DNA of 64,000 nt from Pedobacter zeae (GCF_014196715.1 NZ_JACIEF010000001.1:664872-728871), one strand, 5' to 3'; shown: positions 52,932 through 61,262, counted from the stretch's first letter. A program made the numbers and translations. Notes: generated by a model not told the origin, from the sequence alone.

Positions 52932-53360
52932 ATGCCATTTATCACAGAAACCGATATGTATTCGCATATCAAAAAAGCAAAGGTTGATCTTATTAAAAGG
53001 GATGATCCCGAATTGATGAACGAAGCGATCAAGTCCGGTATTTCCGAAGCGATGAGCTATATGGGTAAATACGATGTACAGACCATGTTTGCGGCCGAGG
53101 GATCGGCGCGCGACCCTCTACTGCTCATCTACACCAAAGGGCTGATAAGCTTCCATTTCGTGACCCCTGAAAATGCCGGGGTAGATTATGAGAAGGTAGA
53201 AGACCTGTACACCAAAGCGATTGCATTTTTCAATAAGGTTCAGGCCAATAAATCCACACCCTTTGGCTGGCCGTTACGTCCTGCCGATCCCCTTACCGGT
53301 GCAACGCCGGCAAAAACATTCAAATACGGCAGCAACCCAAAACGCAGTAATCAATATTAA
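52932..53360 (+). CDS. Mu gp36-like (DUF1320-type) head-tail protein
   Basis: A 142-aa protein starting at MPFITETDMYSHIKKAKVDL, one base after the terminase stop; a longer reading upstream lies inside terminase and is not credible. The helical pattern, with MNEAIKSGISEAMSYMGKYD and LLLIYTKGLISFHFVTP, resembles the Mu gp36/DUF1320 family near the head-tail junction. It ends 2 bp before the portal gene. Family assignment is moderate and rests on pattern and synteny. Confidence 0.6.
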   Translation: MPFITETDMYSHIKKAKVDLIKRDDPELMNEAIKSGISEAMSYMGKYDVQTMFAAEGSARDPLLLIYTKGLISFHFVTPENAGVDYEKVEDLYTKAIAFFNKVQANKSTPFGWPLRPADPLTGATPAKTFKYGSNPKRSNQY

Positions 53361-53362
53361 GA

Positions 53363-56002
53363 ATGGCAAAGAAAAAATATTCAGGCGTCACTGTCAGCAG
53401 GACTGAGCAGGCGCCGATCATCATCCAGCAAACCAATATCCGCCCGGTAAACCGCCAGGTTCTTGACATTAAGAAATGGCGTAATGCAATCCGGTCAGCT
53501 GAGGCGCTAGTTCCACGCAGGGCAACGCTGTACGATCTTTACGACGATATCCTGCTCGACGGGCACCTAAACAGCGTACTCGAAAAACTGGTAAAAAAGG
53601 TTACCAATGCAAAATGGGAGTTTGGCCGCGCTGGCAAAATCATCAATGCAGCTAATGACCTGATCGATACGCCCGAGTTTGAAAAACTGGTTCGCGGCAT
53701 CGTACTTTCCGAATGGTGGGGGCTTACCTGGTGTACCGCCAACAAATTTACTGCCGATGGATTCAGCTACTACGAAATTCCGCGCAAGCATTGCCGCCCG
53801 GAAACGGGTATTGTAGCCAAAGAGCAAACCGGCGAAAGCGGGATCAATATCCGCGAGGGAATTTTCGCCCGCGAAACGATGGAGTTTGGCGATCCGAACG
53901 ATATCGGCCGTTTAAAGATCGTTGCCCAGTATGTGATCTATAAACGCGGAGCTTTCGGCGATTGGGCACAGTTTGCCGAGATATTCGGGATGCCCTTCCG
54001 AAAAGGCACTTATGATGGTTACGATGATAGCCAGCGGGCATTACTGGAGCAAGCCCTGGAGAAAGCAGGGAGCGCGGCCTATGCCGTCGTTCCGGAAGGT
54101 TCGAACATTGAGTTCATCGAAAATAAATCGAACAGCACAGGCGATCTTTACAAGGCGCTGAAAGATGCCTGTAACCAGGAGATCAGCGTGGCGGTACTCG
54201 GCCAGACCGAAACCACCACGAGCAGCGAGGGAAGCGGTTATGCGCAATCCAAAACACACGCCGAAACCGAAGACGATGTAATAGCCTCTACCATCACCAG
54301 GGTACGCCGGTTATTGAACCGTCATTTTATCCCGGTCATGCAGGCGGGTGGCGTCAATACGCAGGGCGGTTGGTTTTACATCAAAGGCGAAGGGGAAGAA
54401 AAGTTAACATTGAAAGAAAGGTTCGAAATGCACCTAAAAATGATTAAAGAGCTTGAATTGCCTTTTGATGCTAAGTTTTTATATGAAACCTATGGTATGC
54501 CAATACCGACTGATTTTGACGCCCAGATGGCGGAAAGAAAAGCAAAATCGGAAGCGGTACCACAGGAAAAGCCGGAAAATCCGGACGATCCGGAAAGCGA
54601 CCCACCGAAGAAAGGAAAGAAAGCAGCAAAAGAGGGGGTAAAACTCTCTGAGTTTCCGAACCTGCGCGCACTGATCAGCCAGGCGACCAGTTTTTTCGCA
54701 CAAGCCCCGGCAGTTCTGCTGACCGGGGCGGAAAATCCGACGTGCAGCTGTGGCGAAGCCCACATGATCAGGCTGAGTAAAGAGAACACGCCCGAGTTTG
54801 ACCAGGACGGTATGATCAAACGCACCTGGGGACGAAAGCACATCAGCGCCGCTGACGATCCGCCTTTTGATGCAAGACTGTTCCATTTTACCGCACAGAC
54901 ATTGATTGAAGGCATGAGGGAAGGCTGGAAAACCAAAGAGGTTAAACTGGTCGATATCGGGTTCAGCTACGACGATGACGACCCGGCCATGCTGACCTCG
55001 TTTGAAATGAACCTGATGCGCTTTAGTGCCTCTAAAACACTGGCGGAAGCGCAGGCACTAAACGAGCTGTTTAGGCAGTCCAAAAGCTTCGATGACTTCT
55101 ATCAAAAAGCAACGGCCAAACTGGATGTTTTCAATAAATCCTGGCTGGAGGTAGAATACAATACAGCGGTACTCACCGGCCAGGCAGCCGCCAATTATAA
55201 CCGGTTAATGCAGTCTGTCGAACTATTCCCGTACTGGGAATACCAAACCGTCGGCGATGATAGGGTTCGGGCAGAACACCGGTTACTCGACGGGCTGATC
55301 CTGCCGGCCAACCATCCATTATGGAAAAAGATCTTTCCGCCAAACGGATGGCGCTGCAGGTGTTGGGTTGTTGGCCGAATGGCTCATGAGATTGAAGGCG
55401 TAGACCTTAAAGCAATGGAGCAACGGGCTAACACTTTTATCGGCAGCGATGAGTTTAAGCGCGCCAGGGCGATGGGTTGGGGTGTGAACCGCGCGGCCAT
55501 TGGCGAAATCTTTACAGCGGATCAGTTTTATATCAACAAGTTCGAGGGTAAAGCAACTAAAGACCTGGCAACGCTAAAACCGGTCGATTTCGGGTTAAAG
55601 AGTTATAGCCAGGCGAAGAAAGCCACCACGGAGCAGGCGCCGGTATTCGATGGTACCATAGAGGATTTTACAGAAGCATATCCAACCATCCGCGACTACC
55701 ATAACCGGCAACTGCTCTTTGACCATGCAGCATTTAACCAGGAAGAAACTGGCGAAAAATCCTACCGATCCGATTTACTCGCCAGCATGGTGCAGGCGTT
55801 GGCCAAACCTTCTGAGGTATGGATCGGGGGCGAAAGCCTCAACGAGTTTATCATGATCAAGTATTACCAGGATAAAACCATCGTGGTAATATCGAACGTC
55901 AGAAACGGGAAAGTGTACCAGGTAACCAACTGGTTTGCCCTGGAGGAGAAAGCCGAAATTATTGACAGGTACCGTGCCGGCCTGCTTGTTTTTAACAAAT
56001 AA
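53363..56002 (+). CDS. Phage portal (DUF935, Mu gp29-like) fused to minor head protein (gpF-like) and a C-terminal PBECR-type nuclease domain
   Basis: An 879-aa triple fusion. Residues 1 to about 420 are a DUF935 portal (ALVPRRATLYDLYDDILLDG, QEISVAVLGQTETTTSSEGS). A charged linker follows (about 425-440) and a TCSCGEAH segment at about 458, perhaps metal-binding. About 480-700 is a Mu F-like minor head protein, with YWEYQTVGDDRVRAEHRLLD and HPLWKKIFPPNGWRCRCWVV. Residues about 740-879 resemble the phage-borne PBECR (Barnase-EndoU-ColicinE5/D-RelE-like) nuclease domains, with VWIGGESLNEFIMIKYYQDK and KVYQVTNWFALEEKAEIIDR then RAGLLVFNK. In Mu, portal and gpF are separate genes. The nuclease could be delivered with DNA into the host; that is inference. 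Confidence 0.85.
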   Translation: MAKKKYSGVTVSRTEQAPIIIQQTNIRPVNRQVLDIKKWRNAIRSAEALVPRRATLYDLYDDILLDGHLNSVLEKLVKKVTNAKWEFGRAGKIINAANDLIDTPEFEKLVRGIVLSEWWGLTWCTANKFTADGFSYYEIPRKHCRPETGIVAKEQTGESGINIREGIFARETMEFGDPNDIGRLKIVAQYVIYKRGAFGDWAQFAEIFGMPFRKGTYDGYDDSQRALLEQALEKAGSAAYAVVPEGSNIEFIENKSNSTGDLYKALKDACNQEISVAVLGQTETTTSSEGSGYAQSKTHAETEDDVIASTITRVRRLLNRHFIPVMQAGGVNTQGGWFYIKGEGEEKLTLKERFEMHLKMIKELELPFDAKFLYETYGMPIPTDFDAQMAERKAKSEAVPQEKPENPDDPESDPPKKGKKAAKEGVKLSEFPNLRALISQATSFFAQAPAVLLTGAENPTCSCGEAHMIRLSKENTPEFDQDGMIKRTWGRKHISAADDPPFDARLFHFTAQTLIEGMREGWKTKEVKLVDIGFSYDDDDPAMLTSFEMNLMRFSASKTLAEAQALNELFRQSKSFDDFYQKATAKLDVFNKSWLEVEYNTAVLTGQAAANYNRLMQSVELFPYWEYQTVGDDRVRAEHRLLDGLILPANHPLWKKIFPPNGWRCRCWVVGRMAHEIEGVDLKAMEQRANTFIGSDEFKRARAMGWGVNRAAIGEIFTADQFYINKFEGKATKDLATLKPVDFGLKSYSQAKKATTEQAPVFDGTIEDFTEAYPTIRDYHNRQLLFDHAAFNQEETGEKSYRSDLLASMVQALAKPSEVWIGGESLNEFIMIKYYQDKTIVVISNVRNGKVYQVTNWFALEEKAEIIDRYRAGLLVFNK

Positions 56003-56007
56003 AGATT

Positions 56008-56514
56008 ATGACCAACGCAAAACAATGGTTTAGGGATTTCGAGAAATTTATCGACCTGGATGCGCCGAAGGTAATCGGCGAAACCGCTTTCGAATATTTC
56101 CGCGGCAGTTTCAGGCGCAAGGCATTTAATAAAGTGCCCTGGCCACTGGCGAAACGCAAAAAGAAAAAAGGCTCTTTGATGGTTACCTCTGGTTTACTGC
56201 AGGGATCGATACAGATTGAATACACCCAGCCCAGGGGCGTAAGGATCAGGGCGGGCGGTAGCCGGGTGCCTTACGCTGCCGTGCATAATAACGGCGGCAT
56301 CATTACCCGGAATGCCAGGTCTGAAACCTTTATCCGAAACCGAAAAAAACGTGGCTTTGGCAAAGGCAGGTTTGCCAGGGGTACAACTCCAGGCAAAGGG
56401 ATGAGTTTTAAATCCTACAGTTTCAGAATGCCTAAACGCCAGTTTGTCGGGCCAGCCGAAGAAATGAACGACCTGATCAGGCTAAGACTTAAGGTTCTAT
56501 TTAATAACCGTTAA
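56008..56514 (+). CDS. Mu gpG-like virion morphogenesis protein
   Basis: A 168-aa basic protein with KQWFRDFEKFIDLDAPKVIG, FRRKAFNKVPWPLAKRKKKK and YAAVHNNGGIITRNARS. The AVHNNGG and preceding RVPYAA motif are typical of the phage virion morphogenesis (gpG / tail completion) family. It starts 5 bp after the portal fusion and is followed by the gp37-like gene. Role in tail completion or head joining is by family. Confidence 0.82.
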   Translation: MTNAKQWFRDFEKFIDLDAPKVIGETAFEYFRGSFRRKAFNKVPWPLAKRKKKKGSLMVTSGLLQGSIQIEYTQPRGVRIRAGGSRVPYAAVHNNGGIITRNARSETFIRNRKKRGFGKGRFARGTTPGKGMSFKSYSFRMPKRQFVGPAEEMNDLIRLRLKVLFNNR

Positions 56515-56529
56515 ATACCATTTAAACAA

Positions 56530-57012
56530 ATGACAGAAGCATTTTTAAAATTATTGGAACTATTGATGCCGTCCGAAGTTCCGACCGATCCTAAACTCAA
56601 AGAAATTTACGATCAGTTAAAAAAAATTGAGTGGTTCGACCTGGATAAAGACCAGCTGGAGAACTACGACGTCCGGCCTGCTGTGGCCTTTCCCTGTGCG
56701 CTGATTAAAATCGATATACCAGGTGCCACCGATATGGGCAACAAAGTGCAACAATGCATGTATCGTATTCGCATTCGCCTGGGTTTCGATTACACCGGCG
56801 ATACATCTGCCATTAATAACATCGAGGCGATTATGGCCGGGATGGAATATGCATACATTACCCAGGCAGTGTACCAAACTTTGCAGGGGACTATCCTGGC
56901 CGGCATGGGCAAATTATCCCGTCGATCCCAGGTCGATGAAGAGCGGGGCGACGGGTTCAAGGTCATGAACCTGGAATTTACAATGGGTGCGGTTGATCAG
57001 AGCGCCGCGTAA
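56530..57012 (+). CDS. Mu gp37-like (DUF1834-type) protein
   Basis: A 160-aa protein (TEAFLKLLELLMPSEVPTDP, YRIRIRLGFDYTGDTSAINN) resembling the gp37/tail-completion-like family of Mu-like phages. It is the last gene of the rightward late operon; an intrinsic terminator follows 6 bp later. The C-terminus ends in NLEFTMGAVDQSAA. Synteny (after gpG) supports the call. No catalytic motif. Confidence 0.6.
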   Translation: MTEAFLKLLELLMPSEVPTDPKLKEIYDQLKKIEWFDLDKDQLENYDVRPAVAFPCALIKIDIPGATDMGNKVQQCMYRIRIRLGFDYTGDTSAINNIEAIMAGMEYAYITQAVYQTLQGTILAGMGKLSRRSQVDEERGDGFKVMNLEFTMGAVDQSAA

Positions 57013-57017
57013 ACGAC

Positions 57018-57042
57018 AAAAGCCCCATAATTTGGGGCTTTT
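57018..57042. terminator. Bidirectional terminator between convergent late and early operons
   Basis: AAAAGCCCC (57018-57026) and GGGGCTTTT (57034-57042) form a 9-bp stem with a 7-nt loop; the T run on each side lets it stop transcription from both the rightward head operon and the leftward early operon. Confidence 0.85.
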
Positions 57043-57045
57043 GCT

Positions 57046-57252
57046 TTAACTGTACAACTGACTGCGAATATTCTCATACAATTGCTGTAAACGATCCGCT
57101 TCGGCTGGCACGTGTTCCGGATGTGGAGCTTCATCTGCTAATTCATCCAATTTCTTGCAGGCAAAAATTAAGCCTTCGATTGCCAGTCTAATTTCGCTTT
57201 CTTTTAGTCGAAGCGTTACAATTTTGTCCGTTTTTTCTTTGTTTTTTTTCAT
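57046..57252 (-). CDS. Small hypothetical phage protein
   Basis: A 68-aa protein starting at MKKNKEKTDKIVTLRLKESE; an upstream reading from 57345 is unlikely to be coding. The N-terminus TLRLKESEIRLAIEGLIFAC is helical, and the rest is charged with a conserved-looking CKKLDELADEAPHPEHVPAE. No function recognised. It is the last gene of the leftward early region before the terminator. Confidence 0.5.
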   Translation of the reverse strand: MKKNKEKTDKIVTLRLKESEIRLAIEGLIFACKKLDELADEAPHPEHVPAEADRLQQLYENIRSQLYS

Positions 57253-57329
57253 TGCTTTTAAATTATTTACAACAAAGCTAAAACAACAATTCGGTGCATT
57301 TTTACGGGTTTCCGTATTCCGATTAATTT

Positions 57330-57668
57330 TTATAAAATGACACATTTTAAATCAGCCCGAACAGTATCGGCTCCAAAAATTAGATCAGGAGGCATGAACA
57401 TGCAGATATTGATTGGGTTGGTATGAGGGTCGAGCACTAAAGTTTCAGCACCATCATTGCTAAATATCATTAACCGGTCTTTCATTGCAATTAACTCCTT
57501 TTCGTTGGTTACAGGGATGCCATGCGCTTGCATTGCTTTTATAATGAAATTCAGCTTCTTTTCCATTAATCCATCATAGAAGCCGCTTATTATCCTGTTC
57601 CTTTCGTTGTAAAGTTCTTTAATTTCTGGTAACTGATCAATCAGTTGATTATCAAAAAATTCTTCCAT
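57330..57668 (-). CDS. Hypothetical phage protein
   Basis: A protein of about 112 aa from MEEFFDNQLIDQLPEIKELY; upstream ATGs at 57698 and 57725 are also in frame, but lie in the preceding gene. A TATATTTG element lies just before this start, so it may have its own promoter, though the gap is too short for a normal leader. The mixed alpha/beta sequence includes MEKKLNFIIKAMQAHGIPVT and MFMPPDLIFGADTV. No family recognised. Confidence 0.5.
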   Translation of the reverse strand: MEEFFDNQLIDQLPEIKELYNERNRIISGFYDGLMEKKLNFIIKAMQAHGIPVTNEKELIAMKDRLMIFSNDGAETLVLDPHTNPINICMFMPPDLIFGADTVRADLKCVIL

Positions 57669-57684
57669 ATTCAAATATAGTATT

Positions 57685-57927
57685 TTATTGATACTCATTG
57701 GCTGGCTGAGCCTGCTGCGATTCAATCAGCGCACTGATCAGGCCTAAATCAGTAGCCGTAAATAGCTCATCGCGTTGGTCGGTCATAAACCAGGCATTTC
57801 CCCGGTTGCTGATTATTGCGGTCAAAAAATCGTCTATATAAAGGTAATAGGTATCAGTCCAGTAGAACGATATCCGGATTGCACGCTCATGCGCGCCAAA
57901 CGGGGCATTAAAAATAATATCTTTCAT
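57685..57927 (-). CDS. Small hypothetical phage protein
   Basis: An 80-aa protein with IRISFYWTDTYYLYIDDFLT and NAWFMTDQRDELFTATDLGL, beta-rich at the start and helical later. No membrane segment. It overlaps the possible longer start of the next gene. Function unknown; early-region location suggests a regulatory or host-takeover role. Confidence 0.55.
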   Translation of the reverse strand: MKDIIFNAPFGAHERAIRISFYWTDTYYLYIDDFLTAIISNRGNAWFMTDQRDELFTATDLGLISALIESQQAQPANEYQ

Positions 57928-57974
57928 AGTCTATAAACCAGAAATATTACCTAATTGTTCGCAAGTTATTGGTT

Positions 57975-58289
57975 TTAAGCTGCCCAATTGTAGTGCGGGT
58001 ATTTTTTCCGCATCTGTGCGGGTGTCGTGCCTTCCTGTTTTAGTTGCTTTACCAGAGCGGCCATTGGGGTAAGCCGCTCGATGATCATCCGCTCGCTGAT
58101 AAAAAATTCACTTTCCAGGTTTTTCAGCGCATCGTCGTAATCGTCTTTTAGGAAATTTACACGGAAATAATAGCGGTACGCGATGGCCTCGTCTCGCTCC
58201 CTTAGCAGGTCTATGCGGGTTTTACGGCCGTTATTCGAGGTATCAGCTGCAAAGATGTCGGTATAGAGCGTTTTCTGGCCGCGAGGCAT
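57975..58289 (-). CDS. Small helical phage protein
   Basis: A 104-aa protein from MPRGQKTLYTDIFAADTSNN (a longer reading from 58313 is less likely, since it extends into the terminator). LLRERDEAIAYRYYFRVNFL and DALKNLESEFFISERMIIER form a helical pattern like a family of small proteins in Bacteroidota mobile elements often labelled transposase-like. No catalytic residues are visible, so that label has little meaning. It starts just after a terminator and so needs its own promoter. Confidence 0.5.
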   Translation of the reverse strand: MPRGQKTLYTDIFAADTSNNGRKTRIDLLRERDEAIAYRYYFRVNFLKDDYDDALKNLESEFFISERMIIERLTPMAALVKQLKQEGTTPAQMRKKYPHYNWAA

Positions 58290-58349
58290 ATTAGATGTTT
58301 GGTTTACACACAAAAATACTACAGAAATTAGTACACAGTTGCAACAAAA

Positions 58350-58370
58350 AAGCCCGCAAATTGCGGGCTT
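58350..58370 (-). terminator. Intrinsic terminator inside the early region
   Basis: AAGCCCGCAA (58350-58359) and TTGCGGGCTT (58361-58370) pair; on the - strand the hairpin is followed by six T. It overlaps the end of the 58369-58743 gene, so transcription from upstream genes probably ends here. Confidence 0.75.
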
Positions 58371-58743
58371 AAAATTTTACTGCTGTTGTGAGTTCAGCCC
58401 CACAAACGGGGCAATTACTCAACGATTCAGGATACGTATCCACGCACCTCCGGCAGTTTAAACCTAAATATGTTTCTGAACGTCCATAAATCCTAAAGTT
58501 CCGGTTTAACACCTCAGCTTTGTTTGGCATAATTGTTACCTGTTCATGAAAACGGGTGTACCGGATAACACGAACGTAGTTTCTGGGCATTGTGCCGTCA
58601 TCACGGAGCGCCGGATAATTAACCGCAAAATACCAAACACCTGATTTATTAACCTCGTATACCTCATACAATTCATCAAAATCTAGGTGTTTAAACTGGT
58701 CGCCGGCTTTGAGCTCAGATACCAATGATGTAAATAAATCCAT
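58369..58743 (-). CDS. Phage protein with C-terminal zinc ribbon
   Basis: A 124-aa protein. The N-terminal two thirds (LVSELKAGDQFKHLDFDELY, YEVNKSGVWYFAVNYP) is an alpha/beta fold; the C-terminus has LGLNCRRCVDTYPESLSNCP with a second CxxC (CPVCGAE), a zinc ribbon of about 25 residues. Zinc ribbons in phage early genes often bind nucleic acid or host proteins. It is followed by a terminator and preceded by the 185-aa gene. Confidence 0.6.
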   Translation of the reverse strand: MDLFTSLVSELKAGDQFKHLDFDELYEVYEVNKSGVWYFAVNYPALRDDGTMPRNYVRVIRYTRFHEQVTIMPNKAEVLNRNFRIYGRSETYLGLNCRRCVDTYPESLSNCPVCGAELTTAVKF

Positions 58744-58745
58744 TC

Positions 58746-59303
58746 TTAAAATAATACTGTTTGTCCTGTTGAATTACATTTATACTCAGCTTCCAATCTA
58801 TCTGTCAAATCCTTAAATAAGGGATCGTAAATCTTGCGGCGCAGATACAGCTGATTGAAGTTTTTGTACTTTATGTGTGAAAGCCTAAAGTAATTTTTTC
58901 GCTGCTCCACCTCTTTGTCAGTCGGTTGATATGCTGCCACCATCTTGCCGTGACCTTTATGCTTTACTATCCTGGCCACCGTTCCCAGGTCACCAATTGC
59001 CGGAACATAATGTACATAAACACTAAAATTGTTCTGATCTGTTGTTTTCCGTTTCTTATGTTGCTTAAGCCTGGGTGTCCACTTGATCTTGCCATTTTCT
59101 AACTTTTCGGCATTGTAACCATCTTTGAGCTTGCGGGGCTTACCAGGTTTTTCACGATAGTAGACCAGAAATATCGGAAACAGCTGGATCAGTGGCTCCG
59201 GATATGCTGGCTTTGGCCATTTAAATCGAAGAAAGTCCTGTAAAGGCATCTGTTTACAAAATGCCTCTACATTTGCTGACATTGCAAATCTACCTTTGGC
59301 CAT
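58746..59303 (-). CDS. Hypothetical phage protein
   Basis: A 185-aa basic protein (KDGYNAEKLENGKIKWTPRL, KIYDPLFKDLTDRLEAEYKC) with many Lys and Tyr residues. No recognisable motif, no membrane segment. It lies 2 bp upstream of the zinc-ribbon gene and 1 bp downstream of the 74-aa gene, so it is part of a tight operon. Unknown function. Confidence 0.55.
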   Translation of the reverse strand: MAKGRFAMSANVEAFCKQMPLQDFLRFKWPKPAYPEPLIQLFPIFLVYYREKPGKPRKLKDGYNAEKLENGKIKWTPRLKQHKKRKTTDQNNFSVYVHYVPAIGDLGTVARIVKHKGHGKMVAAYQPTDKEVEQRKNYFRLSHIKYKNFNQLYLRRKIYDPLFKDLTDRLEAEYKCNSTGQTVLF

Positions 59304-59304
59304 C

Positions 59305-59529
59305 TCAATATTTGTTTAATTCATATATTAAGGCATTAGCCTGCTCTACAGCCCGTTCAGCAAGGAGGCCGCCACCATGATAAGATAACAGCCCTTGCAA
59401 CGCTAAAGCTGCAAAATATTCCCTTTTGGTTAAACCATCGGTAGTCACCTTGATGTCGCCCAGTTGAGCATTGCCGCTATATTGAAGTGTTGTAGATGGG
59501 TTTATAGGATCGTTGGGTTTTGTTTTCAT
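59305..59529 (-). CDS. Small phage protein (DYFA-type)
   Basis: A 74-aa protein with GLTKREYFAALALQGLLSYH and AERAVEQANALIYELNKY. The pattern resembles a widespread family of small phage proteins in which a (L/M)xxRDYFA motif is followed by a helical tail with an Ala-rich residue. Role unknown; it sits in the early operon. Confidence 0.55.
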   Translation of the reverse strand: MKTKPNDPINPSTTLQYSGNAQLGDIKVTTDGLTKREYFAALALQGLLSYHGGGLLAERAVEQANALIYELNKY

Positions 59530-59541
59530 CTTTATTGCTGT

Positions 59542-59955
59542 TTAAATACCTTTTAAAAACTTCTTATACATCTGCTCCACTTCGCTAACCAGTTTTGGCA
59601 GCTCTTCTTCGGTGTGGTCGTCCAGGGGCTTATGAGCGTAGCCGTATTGCATACACCAGGCATTAACCCGGGGCATATCAATCTTGCCGTCCGGCTTCTT
59701 GTACCACATAAAATGAAAAAAAGAAAGAATTTTGTTTTTCATTGCATCAGACGGCGTTTTCTGTTTTTTATAGCCGATCGCGTCATTCAACGTTCTAATC
59801 ATATGGTCAGCTTCCTGGTATGTCAATTCGGTTGTACTGGTGCAACGGCCATCTGAATAATTACTGACCATGAGTTCTTTTGTTTCTTTATCCAGGCCAA
59901 TCTGCTTTATTATGATGCCTAGCGCCATGCGCTGCTGTGGTGTACTTCTGTTCAT
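59542..59955 (-). CDS. Mu GemA-like (gp16, DUF1018) regulator
   Basis: A 137-aa protein with TPQQRMALGIIIKQIGLDKE, YQEADHMIRTLNDAIG and KNKILSFFHFMWYKKPDGKI. This is the GemA/DUF1018 family, found near the end of the Mu early operon, where GemA modulates host DNA topology and gene expression. Normal length. It is followed by a 12-bp gap and the 74-aa gene, preceded by a 54-bp gap. Its presence is one of the best signs that the element is Mu-related. Confidence 0.8.
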   Translation of the reverse strand: MNRSTPQQRMALGIIIKQIGLDKETKELMVSNYSDGRCTSTTELTYQEADHMIRTLNDAIGYKKQKTPSDAMKNKILSFFHFMWYKKPDGKIDMPRVNAWCMQYGYAHKPLDDHTEEELPKLVSEVEQMYKKFLKGI

Positions 59956-60009
59956 ACTTCAAATGTATTTGAGTGCTTTTTCTTTTCCATACGGGTTTCC
60001 GTATTGCTA

Positions 60010-60447
60010 TTACTTTGTCGCCATCGATCGCCAGTCGGTTTCGAAATAGCGATCTTTCAGGTAGCGCTCTGGGTCAACTGTTTTTCGCGTCATCCTGGAA
60101 CAGTATTTTTTGTAATGCTTAACCCTAATAATGGCCAGGAGCTTTTCGTCCGGGTCTAGCTTGTTGTATAGGGGTAATGTGCGTTTTCGGTTAACTTTAT
60201 GGTCGTAAGCTTCCCAAAATGCGTCGAAACTAGTATCGGCCAGCACCTCTTCCATATTGCCTTTAATTCGCGTTATAAACCCTTTAATTTCGTTTTTATG
60301 GAATGGCATATACTGCAGCATAAATTTGCGCTGCGCCTCGCTCATTTCGGCCTGTACGTCGTATGCTTCCAACAAACCAAACTCGTCGTCGTAACCGAAT
60401 GTCACCGTCCCGGTGAACTTTTCGGAAGTCATGATGTATTTTGTCAT
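60010..60447 (-). CDS. Phage replication-associated protein (C-terminal DnaD/replisome-organiser-like segment)
   Basis: A 145-aa protein from MTKYIMTSEKFTGT; the ATG overlaps the TGA of the ATPase gene (ATGA), and a longer upstream reading is rejected. FDAFWEAYDHKVNRKRTLPL followed by DPDEKLLAIIRVKHYKKYCS and DPERYLKDRYFETDW is a pattern found at the C-terminus of phage replisome organisers and in small early proteins. The N-terminal 65 residues have no known motif. Linked to the ATPase gene, so probably DNA transposition or replication support. Confidence 0.6.
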   Translation of the reverse strand: MTKYIMTSEKFTGTVTFGYDDEFGLLEAYDVQAEMSEAQRKFMLQYMPFHKNEIKGFITRIKGNMEEVLADTSFDAFWEAYDHKVNRKRTLPLYNKLDPDEKLLAIIRVKHYKKYCSRMTRKTVDPERYLKDRYFETDWRSMATK

Positions 60448-61097
60448 GATGCTTGAAAAAATTGTGGATGAAACTTTCTGGCCATTTCTTCCCATATCAC
60501 AAAGCTTTCGCCTCCGCCCATCCGGGTTTTATCTACTAAGGCCATGTATTTTTTTACAATGATGGCATAATGGCCATCGAAGGCTATATCGTCTGTAATC
60601 GCTTTCTTTGGTGCGCCTGATGGCAGCGCATGGCCGATAAAAATAAATGCCTTTCTCGGGTACCGTTCTTTTAATGCTTTATAGTCCGCCCATTTCCAAC
60701 CTGTGTAATCCACGCTATCGATAAATATAAACTGTGCGCTTGATGGTTTATCCAGGTAATCGAATAAATCATCCAGGTAAGTTTTGTCTTCTGGCTTATT
60801 GGCTTTTGGATCAATAGCATAAAAAATGCCTTTCACATCAATCATATCATTACGAAACATCGCTTTTTGTAAATCTGGGCCGTGTCCTTGCTCGTAACTT
60901 AGCCAGGCGACCTTTCCAAACTCACATAACATTTTCGCCAGACGAACACAATATTCTGTTTTTCCATTTCCGCGATAGCCCATAATGACCATTATAAACG
61001 CCAGTGGAAGATCGCCCAGATGCCTAGCCCATTCCAGGGCAATTTTTAGCTTCTTGAACTTCTTTTTGTAATACTGGTCTAAGCCTAGTGCTTTCAT
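60444..61097 (-). CDS. Phage P-loop ATPase (RecA/MuB-like candidate)
   Basis: A 217-aa ATPase. Walker A is GYRGNGKTE (about 39-47), Walker B FIFIDSVD (about 118-125), and the Gly-His containing FIFIGHALP segment may be the sensor. The N-terminus is basic (QYYKKKFKKLKIALEWARHL). The product is of MuB size, but the sequence fits a RecA/AAA-type ATPase better than MuB itself; role could be target-DNA choice, helicase loading or recombination. It follows the 50-aa gene immediately (0-bp gap) and is translationally coupled to the next gene. Confidence 0.7.
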   Translation of the reverse strand: MKALGLDQYYKKKFKKLKIALEWARHLGDLPLAFIMVIMGYRGNGKTEYCVRLAKMLCEFGKVAWLSYEQGHGPDLQKAMFRNDMIDVKGIFYAIDPKANKPEDKTYLDDLFDYLDKPSSAQFIFIDSVDYTGWKWADYKALKERYPRKAFIFIGHALPSGAPKKAITDDIAFDGHYAIIVKKYMALVDKTRMGGGESFVIWEEMARKFHPQFFQAS

Positions 61098-61250
61098 TTA
61101 GTGTATTTGTTTTATAAATAAAATTCGTTGGTTATAGGTGTCCCTGAAATATTTACGCGCTTTGGCCTTATCTTCCGCCACAATGAATGCCGCCTCGGGC
61201 ATTGCCATCGGGAAGGCAAAAAAATCGTAATATATCAGGAACACTTTCAT
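61098..61250 (-). CDS. Small phage protein, 50 aa
   Basis: A complete frame from ATG at 61250 to TAA at 61098-61100: KVFLIYYDFFAFPMAMPEAA followed by DKAKARKYFRDTYNQRILFI. Its stop is directly adjacent to the ATPase ATG (no gap), and the composition is protein-like, so it is a real gene. Family and function unknown. Confidence 0.6.
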   Translation of the reverse strand: MKVFLIYYDFFAFPMAMPEAAFIVAEDKAKARKYFRDTYNQRILFIKQIH

Positions 61251-61262
61251 ATTATCGGGTAA

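Noticed and set aside
54479..54936. Two long - strand frames within the portal fusion gene
   Set aside because: Antisense to the linker and gpF-like part; caused by compositional bias, no start context or motif.
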